The translations under genes were made by a program, and so were the position numbers. Positions 17,048 through 25,417 of a stretch of 64,000 nucleotides of DNA are shown here, piece by piece. Positions within the stretch are counted from its first letter, which is position 1; each line of letters opens with the position of its first letter. The DNA comes from Virgibacillus_N oceani_A (GTDB lineage Bacteria > Bacillota > Bacilli > Bacillales > Amphibacillaceae): assembly GCA_041521345.1 (NCBI GenBank), contig JBGOHB010000013.1, one strand, 5' to 3'. The notes below the pieces were generated by a model. It searched no databases, was not told the DNA's origin, and saw nothing but the letters and a program-made list of their open reading frames with translations.

Positions 17048-17233
17048 ATGGATTTGGAAAAAAAGATCCTTGCTGTTATTACGACCAATGAATCGAAAGT
17101 AGCAGGCGGTGCACCGATTTTTCTTTGTGGTGATAAAAAGGAACTCGAATACGTCGCTGCCAATCTGGAAGCAATTATAGACGGGATTGCCCATGCGCTC
17201 AGTGAAGAACTATATATCATTGTAAAACATTAA
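17048..17233 (+). CDS. Small capping-complex subunit for YIEGIA
   Basis: 61 residues: KILAVITTNESKVAGGAPIF followed by an amphipathic C-terminal half. I recognise it as the small protein annotated as the capping subunit paired with YIEGIA proteins; the name is from family annotation, not from experiment I can cite. GGGAGG at 17030 supports ATG 17048 over the ATG at 17006, which lies inside the preceding gene. Confidence 0.75.
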   Translation: MDLEKKILAVITTNESKVAGGAPIFLCGDKKELEYVAANLEAIIDGIAHALSEELYIIVKH

Positions 17234-17380
17234 ACAGGGAACGGTTCTTTTGTATAAAAAACGAATTTTCAAATAAAGGGACTTGAGAAAGCCGTTCCTA
17301 TGTTTCAATTGTGAAGTGCCCTTTCTTTTGCTAGAATAAGTAAAGCATTCAATAAGATCGTTAAAGAGAGAGGATACCTT

Positions 17381-18691
17381 ATGAGGAAATCGGTAGTAGC
17401 AATTGTTGGAAGGCCAAATGTCGGGAAATCAACCATCTTTAATAGACTGGTCGGTGAAAGAATTTCCATTGTAGAAGATATACCCGGAGTTACCAGAGAT
17501 CGTATCTATGCGGAGGCAGAATGGCTAAACTCCACATTCAATGTAATAGATACGGGCGGAATTGAATTGAGTGATGAACCATTATTAGTACAAATGAGAC
17601 ATCAGGCTGAAATTGCCATCGATGAAGCTGATGTTATCATTTTTCTTGTAAATGGAAGAGAAGGAATATCGGCCGCTGATGAAGAAGTTACTAAGCTGTT
17701 GTATAAATCCAACAAACCTGTCGTTCTAGGTGTCAACAAAATAGACAACCCCGAAATGCGGGAAAACATATATGAATATTATTCCCTTGGCTTCGGTGAG
17801 CCTTACCCCATTTCCGGATCACACGGTTTGGGCTTGGGAGATTTGTTGGATGCCGTTATTGATAAATTTCCAGAGAGAGATCTAAAACAAGATGATGAGG
17901 ATACTATTTACTTTAGTCTCATTGGCAGACCAAACGTTGGAAAATCTTCTCTTGTAAATGCTTTACTGAAAGAAAATCGTGTGATAGTAAGTGAGATGGA
18001 AGGTACAACACGGGATGCAATAGATACACGCTTGCAAACAGCGCAGCAGGATTATGTCATTATTGACACAGCAGGCATGCGTAAGCGCGGCAAAGTTTAT
18101 GAAACCACGGAAAAATATAGTGTTCTGAGGGCTTTAAAAGCAATAGAGCGTTCCGATGTAGTACTCGTTCTTATCGACGCAGAGACAGGCATCAGGGAAC
18201 AGGATAAAAAGGTTGCCGGATATGCACATGAAGCCGGAAGGGCTATTGTTATTGTTGTAAACAAGTGGGATACTGTAAATGCTAACGAAAAATCAATGAA
18301 GGAATTTGAAGATAAAGTCAGAGCAAACTTTCAATATTTAGGCTATGCTCCCATAGTCTTTTTATCTGCAAAAACAAAAAAACGGCTCCATACATTAATG
18401 CCTGCAATAAAAACAGCTAGTGAAAATCACGCAAAAAGAGTGCAGACAAACGTTTTAAATGACGTAATTATGGATGCGATTGCAATGAACCCAACGCCAA
18501 CCTATAAAGGAAAACGCCTAAAGGTACTTTATGCAACACAGGCAGCAGTAAAACCGCCTGCTTTTGTTGTTTTTGTTAATGACCCTGAGCTGATGCACTT
18601 TTCCTATGAGCGCTTTCTGGAAAACAAGATAAGAGATGCTTTTGGTTTCGTTGGTACACCTATTAAAATATTTTCCAGAAAGAGACAATAA
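17381..18691 (+). CDS. der: Ribosome-assembly GTPase Der (EngA)
   Basis: Essential GTPase acting in 50S subunit maturation; 436 residues. It has two tandem G domains with GRPNVGKST near residue 10 and GRPNVGKSS near 183, each followed by DTxG and NKxD (VNKID, VNKWD), then a C-terminal KH-like domain. RBS GAGAGGA, ATG 17381. gpsA follows closely, as in B. subtilis. Confidence 0.97.
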   Translation: MRKSVVAIVGRPNVGKSTIFNRLVGERISIVEDIPGVTRDRIYAEAEWLNSTFNVIDTGGIELSDEPLLVQMRHQAEIAIDEADVIIFLVNGREGISAADEEVTKLLYKSNKPVVLGVNKIDNPEMRENIYEYYSLGFGEPYPISGSHGLGLGDLLDAVIDKFPERDLKQDDEDTIYFSLIGRPNVGKSSLVNALLKENRVIVSEMEGTTRDAIDTRLQTAQQDYVIIDTAGMRKRGKVYETTEKYSVLRALKAIERSDVVLVLIDAETGIREQDKKVAGYAHEAGRAIVIVVNKWDTVNANEKSMKEFEDKVRANFQYLGYAPIVFLSAKTKKRLHTLMPAIKTASENHAKRVQTNVLNDVIMDAIAMNPTPTYKGKRLKVLYATQAAVKPPAFVVFVNDPELMHFSYERFLENKIRDAFGFVGTPIKIFSRKRQ

Positions 18692-18705
18692 GGAGGGAAC
18701 GTTTT

Positions 18706-19743
18706 TTGGTGAATATAGCAGTGTTAGGAGCGGGGAGCTGGGGAACTGCACTCAGTATTGTACTCGCAGATAATGGTCATCATGTCCGGTTATGGACATA
18801 CCGTAAAGAGCAGGCAGAGGCTATTAATGAAACACATCGAAATGATAAATATCTGGATGCGTCAATACCCGAGGAGATAAAAGCATACAGCAATTTGCAG
18901 AAAGCCATTGAAGATGTTGAAATTATAGTTCTTGTTGTACCTACAAAAGCAATACGAGAAGTAAGCAAACAGTTAAATGATATAATTCCACCTTCTGTCA
19001 AGATCATCCATGCTTCCAAAGGAATTGAACCTGTCACATTGAAACGGGTCTCGCAAATGATCGCAGAAGAAATAAAAGCATATAAAGAAGAGGACATCGT
19101 TGTGCTGTCGGGACCAAGTCACGCAGAGGAAGTAGGCTTAAGGCAGCCTACTTCTGTCACTGTAGCAGCCGTAAATGAAGCAAATGCAAAGCTTGCTCAA
19201 AATTTGTTTATTAACGATGCATTTCGTGTTTATACAAGTACAGACAATTTAGGCGTAGAACTTGGCGGTGCATTAAAAAACATCATTGCCCTGGGTGCAG
19301 GGATTTCGGATGGATTAGGATATGGAGATAATGCAAAAGCAGCCCTTATTACAAGAGGCCTGGCTGAAATAACCAGGCTGGCAACCTCTTTAGGAGCAAA
19401 TCCGCTCAGTTTCTTGGGGTTATCCGGTGTAGGTGATTTGATCGTAACCTGTACCAGTGTGCATAGCCGCAACTGGCGCGCGGGAAATCTACTGGGCAAA
19501 AATCATAAGTTAGATGATGTTTTAGAACAAATGGGCATGGTTGTAGAAGGGGTACGAACGGTAAAGGCTGCTTATGAATTTGCCAAAAAACAAGATGTGG
19601 AAATGCCCATTACTTCCGGTATTTATAATATATTATACGAACAAATGGATCCAAAAACTATAGTAGAACAGCTTATGAATCGAACAAAACGGGATGAAAT
19701 GGACGATTTATCCAAATTATTAAGTGAACGGTATATGTCATAA
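18706..19743 (+). CDS. gpsA: Glycerol-3-phosphate dehydrogenase [NAD(P)+]
   Basis: Makes sn-glycerol-3-phosphate from dihydroxyacetone phosphate for phospholipids; 345 residues. N-terminal GAGSWGTAL (dinucleotide binding), LSGPSHAEEVG, the catalytic-Lys region GGALKNIIALGAG and SRNWRAG near the C-terminal domain. Start TTG 18706 (or GTG 18709) lies 7-10 nt after AAGGAGGGA; both start choices differ by one residue. Confidence 0.95.
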   Translation: MVNIAVLGAGSWGTALSIVLADNGHHVRLWTYRKEQAEAINETHRNDKYLDASIPEEIKAYSNLQKAIEDVEIIVLVVPTKAIREVSKQLNDIIPPSVKIIHASKGIEPVTLKRVSQMIAEEIKAYKEEDIVVLSGPSHAEEVGLRQPTSVTVAAVNEANAKLAQNLFINDAFRVYTSTDNLGVELGGALKNIIALGAGISDGLGYGDNAKAALITRGLAEITRLATSLGANPLSFLGLSGVGDLIVTCTSVHSRNWRAGNLLGKNHKLDDVLEQMGMVVEGVRTVKAAYEFAKKQDVEMPITSGIYNILYEQMDPKTIVEQLMNRTKRDEMDDLSKLLSERYMS

Positions 19744-19771
19744 CACGTAATACTTCTCCCTGCATATAATA
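19743..19771 (+). promoter_or_regulatory. Sigma-K-type promoter of spoVIF
   Basis: ACAC (19743-19746), a 16-nt spacer, then CATATAATA (19763-19771), preceded by G. This fits the sigma-K consensus (AC, about 16 nt, CATAnnnTA) at every position I know. It ends 33 nt before the GTG start. Confidence 0.7.
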
Positions 19772-19804
19772 TGTTGAAACATGATTTAGCAAGGAGGAGA
19801 ATAT

Positions 19805-20065
19805 GTGAATAATTTTCAGAAAGGGCTTTTTGACAAACTGCAAGAAAATGCTAATGTCAATCCGGACGAAGTATATAAAGTTGCGGATTCTGTAAAGCAT
19901 GCAGATTTTTCCGATGAGAAAACGGTGAGAAAGCTAGTACGCCATTTAGCTAAAATGGCTAATAAACCAATTTCCAAGGAGAAGGAAAATAAAATTGTAG
20001 AGTCCATTACGCAAAATAAAATGCCAAAGGATATGTCGTCCTTAAATCAATTATTCAAAAAATAG
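19805..20065 (+). CDS. spoVIF: Stage VI sporulation protein F
   Basis: 86 residues. The sequence (FxxxLFDKLQENANVNPDEVYKVADSV, then KTVRKLVRHLAKMAN and MPKDMSSLNQLF) is that of the SpoVIF/YjcC family, which in B. subtilis is a mother-cell regulator of late spore coat genes. Start GTG 19805 after AAGGAGGAG. A sigma-K-type promoter stands just upstream, consistent with late mother-cell expression. Confidence 0.85.
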   Translation: MNNFQKGLFDKLQENANVNPDEVYKVADSVKHADFSDEKTVRKLVRHLAKMANKPISKEKENKIVESITQNKMPKDMSSLNQLFKK

Positions 20066-20164
20066 CTTTACTTGGGCAAGTGAGTATACATCGAGATATA
20101 TACTTGCATAATATAAATCGCACAAGCATTCATGGATAGAGCTTGCGTGGACATTATTTAGTCA

Positions 20165-20205
20165 AACCGGAATGGAGTCAGCCCCCCTTCATTCCGGGTT
20201 TTTTA
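20165..20205 (+). terminator. Terminator downstream of spoVIF
   Basis: AACCGGAATG (20165-20174) and CATTCCGGGTT (20190-20200) form a strong stem, followed by a T-run. Confidence 0.9.
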
Positions 20206-20258
20206 ATTGTTTAAACGTTCTTATGCATTGAAAAACTTCGAATAGAAGTTTTTCATAT

Positions 20259-20345
20259 GTGGAAACGAACACATATGTTATAATACGCTTTGGAGAAGGT
20301 GTCTCCCTGATTGTAAAGGATATAGCAGAAAAAATGGTTAAATAA
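20259..20345 (+). other. Possible 28-codon mini-ORF or gene remnant
   Basis: In the gene-poor stretch 20066-20501 a frame from GTG 20259 to TAA 20345 reads like a protein (TYVIIRFGEG, then SLIVKDIAEKMVK), but there is no convincing ribosome site. It overlaps the inverted repeat CATATGTG/CACATATG (20254-20277) and a TATAAT at 20279. Just upstream is a perfect hairpin GAAAAACTTC/GAAGTTTTTC (20230-20254). I cannot name it. Confidence 0.2.
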
Positions 20346-20501
20346 ATAACATTACATAGTAAAAAGACAGATCTTTGGCTGCATTTCCGTTTATTAGGTG
20401 ATTCTACCGAAGGGACGAGCGTGCTTCATTTTTAAGACTGCTAAACACGGTTTAAAAACAAATTAAAAAGAAATGGCTTTTGTATAACGGGAGTGGATTG
20501 A

Positions 20502-20699
20502 ATGAGTGAAGGTATGCTGAAAATGTACATCTCTTTTGCTGGGATGATATTTCTAATTCTGGCAGTTGGTTTAATTTTATTAAGCAGGTATAAGCTAAAA
20601 GGCTGGATTAGAGGAATTGTATCCTTGCTTTCCTATGTGTTTTTAATATTAGGCGGTTTAATTATCTTTTACATTGTTTTTAGCGGTCCAACAAGGTAA
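20502..20699 (+). CDS. yphE: DUF2768 small membrane protein (YphE)
   Basis: 65 residues with two membrane segments (about 8-27 and 39-60) and the conserved end FYIVFSGPT. This is the size, topology and place of B. subtilis YphE. GGGAGTGG precedes ATG 20502. The next gene starts 21 nt later. Function unknown; the family is found in spore formers. Confidence 0.8.
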   Translation: MSEGMLKMYISFAGMIFLILAVGLILLSRYKLKGWIRGIVSLLSYVFLILGGLIIFYIVFSGPTR

Positions 20700-20720
20700 A
20701 GCCAGCGAGGAGGCTACGAC

Positions 20721-21443
20721 ATGAAAAACATTTCCATTTGGATTTCTATCATGATTTTTGCACTACTATTAAGCGGATGCCTTTATCCCGAAGGTGAATT
20801 GGCAGAAAATCAGGCTCCAAATGAAGATCAGTTACGAATGGTACAAAGTGCTGTAGAACAATACAGAGAATCAACAGACGGGCTTGTTCCAATTCAGACG
20901 AAACCAAATGATACACCGATATTTCAAAAATATTTAATTGATTTTACCGCTCTGCAAGAAAATAATATATTAACTGAGATACCTGGGAACGCTTTTGAGA
21001 ATGGCGGCGTATACCAATATACACTTATAACTCCGGATGAAGATCCTCAGGTGAAATTAATTGACTTGCAAGTAACAGAAGCGCTGCGCAGTGTAAATGT
21101 TCAATTGAATATATACAGAGACCAAAATCTGTACCCGCCATTCGGTAGAGAGATCGAGCAAAATATATTTACCGTTGATTATGAAGAAATGGGCCTTGAT
21201 GAGCCGCCTTTCATTAAAAGTCCTTATTCAAACGAGAATCTGCCAATTGTAATGAATGTGCATGGTGAGCTTTTTATTGATTACCGGATCGATTTAAACC
21301 AGGCTTTAAGCGAGTTTGAACATGATTATGATGAAGGGGATGACATACGCTATCTACTGGCGGAAAATACGCCATTTGTACCTGCATATTCATTTCCTTA
21401 TACAGTTGAAGACGGAGAACCTGTTTTTTCTCCGGACTTATAA
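20721..21443 (+). CDS. yphF: YphF-like lipoprotein
   Basis: 240 residues with a lipoprotein signal peptide ending in LLSGC (lipobox, Cys at about 20). The rest is a soluble acidic domain with the string PPFGREIEQNIFTVDYEEMGL. RBS CGAGGAGG. It forms a pair with yphE and ends in a strong terminator, just before spoIVA, as in B. subtilis. Role unknown. Confidence 0.82.
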   Translation: MKNISIWISIMIFALLLSGCLYPEGELAENQAPNEDQLRMVQSAVEQYRESTDGLVPIQTKPNDTPIFQKYLIDFTALQENNILTEIPGNAFENGGVYQYTLITPDEDPQVKLIDLQVTEALRSVNVQLNIYRDQNLYPPFGREIEQNIFTVDYEEMGLDEPPFIKSPYSNENLPIVMNVHGELFIDYRIDLNQALSEFEHDYDEGDDIRYLLAENTPFVPAYSFPYTVEDGEPVFSPDL

Positions 21444-21460
21444 ATAAATATCATATTCAC

Positions 21461-21495
21461 ACCCTTGCAACATATATTGTTGCAAGGGTTTTTTT
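21461..21495 (+). terminator. Terminator of yphE-yphF
   Basis: ACCCTTGCAA and TTGCAAGGGT form a perfect 10-bp stem followed by a T-run. Confidence 0.93.
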
Positions 21496-21591
21496 AAGTT
21501 TCTAATGAAAAGGTAGTTCGCTGGTGCTTCCAAGGTTTTAGCACTTCAACTGTCCAATAGCATAACCTTTTTATTCTTTACACATATTTAA

Positions 21592-21622
21592 GTCATATTT
21601 TGATAGGACAACATCATAGACT
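21592..21622 (+). promoter_or_regulatory. Sigma-E-type promoter of spoIVA
   Basis: GTCATATT (21592-21599), a 15-nt spacer, then CATAGACT (21615-21622), against the sigma-E consensus kmATATT and CATACAmT. SpoIVA is sigma-E dependent in B. subtilis. Confidence 0.65.
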
Positions 21623-21685
21623 TGTAATGTCAAATATTCGTAGTTTGTTCGTAATAAAAAAGCACTGGGATCGGGAGGGGATCTT

Positions 21686-23164
21686 TTGGAAAGAGTGGAC
21701 ATTTTTAAAGATATTTCGAAACGGACGAATGGAGATATTTACCTTGGTATTGTAGGAGCCGTCCGGACAGGTAAATCAACTTTTATAAAGAAATTTATGG
21801 AATTGGTTGTACTGCCGAATATCGAAGAAGAAAGTGATCGGGAAAGAGCACATGATGAATTGCCGCAAAGCGCTGCAGGAAAAACAATTATGACAACGGA
21901 ACCAAAATTCATTCCAAATCAGGCGGTATCGGTTCAGGTTGATGAGGGGCTTGATGTAAATGTCAGACTTGTAGATTGTGTTGGTTATGCGGTAGATGGT
22001 GCAAAAGGGTTTGAGGATGAAGATGGGCCCAGGATGATTCACACCCCATGGTATGAAGATCCAATACCATTTCATGATGCAGCTGAAATCGGAACGAGAA
22101 AAGTAATTCAGGAACACTCTACAATAGGGGTCGTTGTAACTACTGACGGGACAATAGGGGACATTCCAAGAAATGATTATGTGAACGCGGAAGCTAAAAT
22201 TGTAGATGAATTAAAAGAGGTTGGAAAGCCCTTTATCATGGTGATCAACTCTGTCCGGCCTACGAGTCAGGAAACCGAATTGCTGAGACAGGATTTAAGC
22301 GATAAATATGATATGCCTGTACTGGCCATGAGTATTGAATCCATGACTGAGCATGACGTATTCAATGTGCTTCGCGAATCACTTTATGAGTTCCCGGTAT
22401 TAGAAGTAAATGTAAACTTGCCTAGCTGGGTCATGGTTCTGAAAGAAGATCACTGGTTAAGGGAAAATTACCAAGAAGCGATTCAGGAAACAGTTAAAAA
22501 TATTAAACGTTTGCGGGATGTTGACCAAATTGTAGGTAATTTTTCAGAATTTGAATACATTGAAAGAGCAAACCTTGCCGGAATGGAAATGGGCGAAGGT
22601 GTAGCAGAAATTGATCTGCATGCACCTGATCATTTATATGATCAGGTATTAAAAGAAATTGTCGGCGAAGAAATTAGAGGTAAGGATCATTTGCTGAGAT
22701 TAATGCAGGATTTCTCCCATGCTAAAAGAGAGTATGATCAGGTTGCAGGTGCATTGCAAATGGTGAAACAAACAGGTTATGGAATTGCAGCACCAACACT
22801 GGAGGATATGATACTGGATGAGCCGGAAATAATAAGGCAGGGTTCCCGTTTTGGAGTCAGACTGAAAGCTGTCGCACCATCCATTCATATGATAAAAGTA
22901 GAAGTTGAATCTGAATTTTCTCCGATTATCGGTACAGAAAAACAAAGCGAAGAGCTTGTCCGTTATTTAATGCAGGATTTTGAGGAAGATCCATTATCTA
23001 TTTGGGAGTCTGATATATTTGGAAGATCACTAAGTTCCATTGTAAGAGAAGGAATTCAAGGAAAAATATCACTGATGCCGGAAAATGCAAGATATAAATT
23101 AAAAGACACACTTGAAAGAATAATAAATGAAGGTTCTGGAGGTCTAATAGCAATCATTCTGTAG
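21686..23164 (+). CDS. spoIVA: Stage IV sporulation protein A, coat morphogenetic ATPase
   Basis: 492 residues, exactly the B. subtilis length. SpoIVA polymerises on the forespore surface using ATP hydrolysis and anchors the coat. Walker A is GAVRTGKS (residues 24-31, Lys30), with LVDCVGY as switch-like motif and VINSVRP further on. The C-terminal EGSGGLIAIIL that contacts the membrane and SpoVM is intact. Start TTG 21686 behind GGGAGGGG gives MERVDIFKDI. A sigma-E-type promoter lies upstream. Confidence 0.97.
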   Translation: MERVDIFKDISKRTNGDIYLGIVGAVRTGKSTFIKKFMELVVLPNIEEESDRERAHDELPQSAAGKTIMTTEPKFIPNQAVSVQVDEGLDVNVRLVDCVGYAVDGAKGFEDEDGPRMIHTPWYEDPIPFHDAAEIGTRKVIQEHSTIGVVVTTDGTIGDIPRNDYVNAEAKIVDELKEVGKPFIMVINSVRPTSQETELLRQDLSDKYDMPVLAMSIESMTEHDVFNVLRESLYEFPVLEVNVNLPSWVMVLKEDHWLRENYQEAIQETVKNIKRLRDVDQIVGNFSEFEYIERANLAGMEMGEGVAEIDLHAPDHLYDQVLKEIVGEEIRGKDHLLRLMQDFSHAKREYDQVAGALQMVKQTGYGIAAPTLEDMILDEPEIIRQGSRFGVRLKAVAPSIHMIKVEVESEFSPIIGTEKQSEELVRYLMQDFEEDPLSIWESDIFGRSLSSIVREGIQGKISLMPENARYKLKDTLERIINEGSGGLIAIIL

Positions 23165-23191
23165 CAGCTGATTATCGGCTGCTTATTTTTT
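23165..23191 (+). terminator. Terminator of spoIVA
   Basis: AGCAGC / GGCTGCT stem with short loop, then a T-run, directly after the stop codon. Confidence 0.8.
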
Positions 23192-23394
23192 TGTTTTTGT
23201 CGTGGATAAAAAAATAAAATAATCCTAATTTTTTTATTGAAACAGCAGGAATTTTCCCTGCAATATCGTATATCTTTAGTAACGCTGATAAATCAACAAA
23301 AAGCTTCAATAGTATAAAAATGGAAAAAACAGGCTCATATTTTATAAAAATGGAGGGTTTTTATTTATTTTTACGTAAAAATGGATACTTTTTG

Positions 23395-23454
23395 TTGAAT
23401 TTTGCCCCAAACTCAGTTAATATAAGCCATGTCACACCATGAAACACGTGACAT
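23395..23454 (+). promoter_or_regulatory. Probable hbs promoter with inverted repeat at the start site
   Basis: TTGAAT (23395-23400), a 17-nt spacer and TAATAT (23418-23423). Immediately downstream ATGTCAC (23429-23435) and GTGACAT (23448-23454) form a 7-bp inverted repeat that would sit at the transcription start or the 5' end of the RNA. The rest of 23192-23547 shows nothing else. Confidence 0.5.
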
Positions 23455-23547
23455 ACTGTATAAAACATGACAAAAAGGTGAACAAATGATGATAAGAAAT
23501 TTATTTGTTCCAATGTCTATTTGATGATTTGGGAGGAGGTGAATATC

Positions 23548-23820
23548 ATGAACAAAACAGACTTAGTAAACGCTGTAGCTGAAAAAAGTGAACTTTCCAA
23601 GAAAGATGCTACAAAAGCAGTTGATGCAGTTTTTGAATCTGTCATGGATTCACTAAAAGAAGGCGAAAAAGTACAATTAATCGGGTTTGGCAACTTTGAA
23701 GTACGAGAGCGTTCTGCTCGAAAAGGCCGTAACCCTCAAACAGGGGAAGAAATTGAAATCCCTGCAAGCAAGGTTCCTGCATTTAAACCAGGAAAAGCCC
23801 TAAAAGACAGTGTGAAGTAA
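23548..23820 (+). CDS. hbs: DNA-binding protein HU
   Basis: 90-residue nucleoid protein: MNKTDLVNAVAEKSEL, IGFGNFEVRERSARKGRNPQTGEEI and VPAFKPGKALKDSVK are classic HU motifs, including the proline at the tip of the DNA-binding arm. ATG 23548 follows GGAGGAGGTGA. Monocistronic with its own terminator; placed between spoIVA and mtrB as in B. subtilis. Confidence 0.98.
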   Translation: MNKTDLVNAVAEKSELSKKDATKAVDAVFESVMDSLKEGEKVQLIGFGNFEVRERSARKGRNPQTGEEIEIPASKVPAFKPGKALKDSVK

Positions 23821-23834
23821 TTTCTACATAGGGC

Positions 23835-23869
23835 GAAAAAAGGGTACGCTAAAGCGTATCCTTTTTTTT
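23835..23869 (+). terminator. Terminator of hbs
   Basis: AGGGTACGCT / AGCGTATCCT stem flanked by A-run and T-run. Confidence 0.9.
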
Positions 23870-23929
23870 GCTTAACGCACTATAATATGTAGGATCTATG
23901 AATAATTTTTAATATAGAAATAGCCCCCA

Positions 23930-24060
23930 CCGGCTCCGACCCCTGGATGGCGAATCTTTACGGTGGGACGAGCATTTAGTACAGTCCCAAATGTAATTTG
24001 CTGGAACGAGCACTCAGTGTAAGTCCGTACATCGCTAAGCAGGCGTTTGCGCTTTTGTTC
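23930..24060 (+). repeat. Family B repeat, two tandem half-units upstream of mtrB
   Basis: GCGAATCTTTACGGTGGGAC, then GAGCATTTAGTACAGTCC, matches the copies at 10046 and (complement) 27190. A second unit follows at 23999 with GCTGGAACGAGCACTCAGTG. The stretch 23870-24180 has no supported gene; frames crossing it are not conserved-looking. Confidence 0.6.
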
Positions 24061-24182
24061 TTGCTTATTTTGATGTATATTTGAGAAAGTATGTACGCTG
24101 GCATGCATACTTTAAAAATAGTTTATGTTGAAGAGTGAAATATCTTTAAATCAATGGTTATTAATATATACAGTTCTAATGA

Positions 24183-24211
24183 TTGACAACGTTTTTGTTA
24201 TAAGACATTAT
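24183..24211 (+). promoter_or_regulatory. Sigma-A promoter of mtrB
   Basis: TTGACA (24183-24188), a 17-nt spacer and CATTAT (24206-24211), 30 nt before mtrB. Confidence 0.65.
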
Positions 24212-24240
24212 TTAATATAGAATGAGGGAGGAGGATCAAG

Positions 24241-24462
24241 ATGAATAGTTCATCAGTCACATCTGATTTTATTGTCATAAAGGCACTGGAGGACGGCGTA
24301 AACGTGATCGGGCTGACAAGGGGAACAGATACACGCTTCCACCATTCGGAAAAACTTGATAAAAACGAAGTAATGATAGCCCAATTCACAGACCATACTT
24401 CAGCAGTTAAAATTCGCGGAAAAGCTGTTATACAAACCAGTCATGGAGAAATGGAAAATTAG
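24241..24462 (+). CDS. mtrB: Tryptophan RNA-binding attenuation protein (TRAP)
   Basis: 73 residues. TRAP forms an 11-mer ring that, with tryptophan bound, wraps (G/U)AG repeats in trp leader RNA and causes termination. The tryptophan-site and RNA-contact motifs are visible: IKALEDGVNVIGLTRG and HTSAVKIRGKAVI. RBS GGGAGGAGG, ATG 24241. In B. subtilis folE (mtrA) precedes it; here it has its own promoter and no folE. Confidence 0.95.
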   Translation: MNSSSVTSDFIVIKALEDGVNVIGLTRGTDTRFHHSEKLDKNEVMIAQFTDHTSAVKIRGKAVIQTSHGEMEN

Positions 24463-24583
24463 CATAATATAGTCCACCTATATCACCTGTTTATGGTAAA
24501 TTTCTTGCTTATCCTTATGTATTAAAATATGTTATAATAACAAAAGCCAAAAAGGATGACTGAAAGGGCTCAGGTGATTTTTT

Positions 24584-25417
24584 TTGAATACTTCCGAGTT
24601 AGATATACAGCATGTAAAGGGTCAAATTATAAACAAGATGAAGCATACATACTTAAATAAACATTTACCAAAGCCTGTCATTGATGACGAAAAAATCATA
24701 TTGTTATCGGCAATTATAGATAATAGACCAATGTCCTCATTTCATAAAGAAAGGTACATTGTGACCACTATGCTCGTTCAAGCAGCCTTGGATACGCATG
24801 ATACCGTTCCGGTTTCAAATAATAAAGAAAACAAGGAAACTAAGGTTTCCAGACAGTTAAAGGTTTTGGCCGGAGATTACTTTAGCGGGCTTTATTATTT
24901 ACTTCTATCAGAAATAGAAGACATTTCATTTACACACCATTTAGCCTCGGCCATTAAAGAGATAAATGAGTATAAAATGAAGCTATATTATAAAGAAATG
25001 AATTCATTTGAGGATTATATTTATATTAAAAATAAAATAGAATCATTGCTTGTCAGCCGTGTTGCCGATTTTCTAGGTGAAGAAACGATAAAACTGATTT
25101 CCGAAGACTGGATTCTCATTCACCAGTTATTAAAAGAAAAGAAATCTATAAATAACAAAGATATGTCAACGGTATATGATGCGGGGGTTATTAAAAATAA
25201 TAACAGTGCCGATTTGTCTCCATTGGTAGATATGAAATTAGAGGAGAGCATCCTAAGAGTCAGAGATTATTTAGAAAAAAATACGAATTATCCTGTCTTT
25301 TTAAAACAACATATCGATAAATCACTTCAGAACAATCAAATTATAACACCTTATGTGTGGAAGAAGGATAAGTATGAAAGAACAATCAAAAGAAGAACGT
25401 GTTCATCACGTTTTTGA
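24584..25417 (+). CDS. hepS: Heptaprenyl diphosphate synthase component I
   Basis: Non-catalytic subunit of the two-component enzyme that makes the C35 side chain of menaquinone-7; 277 residues. The family string DNRPMSSFHKERYIVTTMLVQAALDTHDTV and LAGDYFSGLYYLLL are recognisable. Start TTG 24584 behind CAGGTGAT. Its 3' end overlaps menG by 44 nt. The three genes hepS-menG-hepT keep the B. subtilis gerC order. Confidence 0.9.
   Translation: MNTSELDIQHVKGQIINKMKHTYLNKHLPKPVIDDEKIILLSAIIDNRPMSSFHKERYIVTTMLVQAALDTHDTVPVSNNKENKETKVSRQLKVLAGDYFSGLYYLLLSEIEDISFTHHLASAIKEINEYKMKLYYKEMNSFEDYIYIKNKIESLLVSRVADFLGEETIKLISEDWILIHQLLKEKKSINNKDMSTVYDAGVIKNNNSADLSPLVDMKLEESILRVRDYLEKNTNYPVFLKQHIDKSLQNNQIITPYVWKKDKYERTIKRRTCSSRF

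Noticed and set aside
17239..17298. GGAACGG / CCGTTCC inverted repeat as terminator before der
   Set aside because: The arms are about 46 nt apart, with no T-run after the second arm.
23896..24108. A 70-codon minus-strand frame upstream of mtrB
   Set aside because: It coincides with the family B repeat and has no family resemblance or ribosome site.
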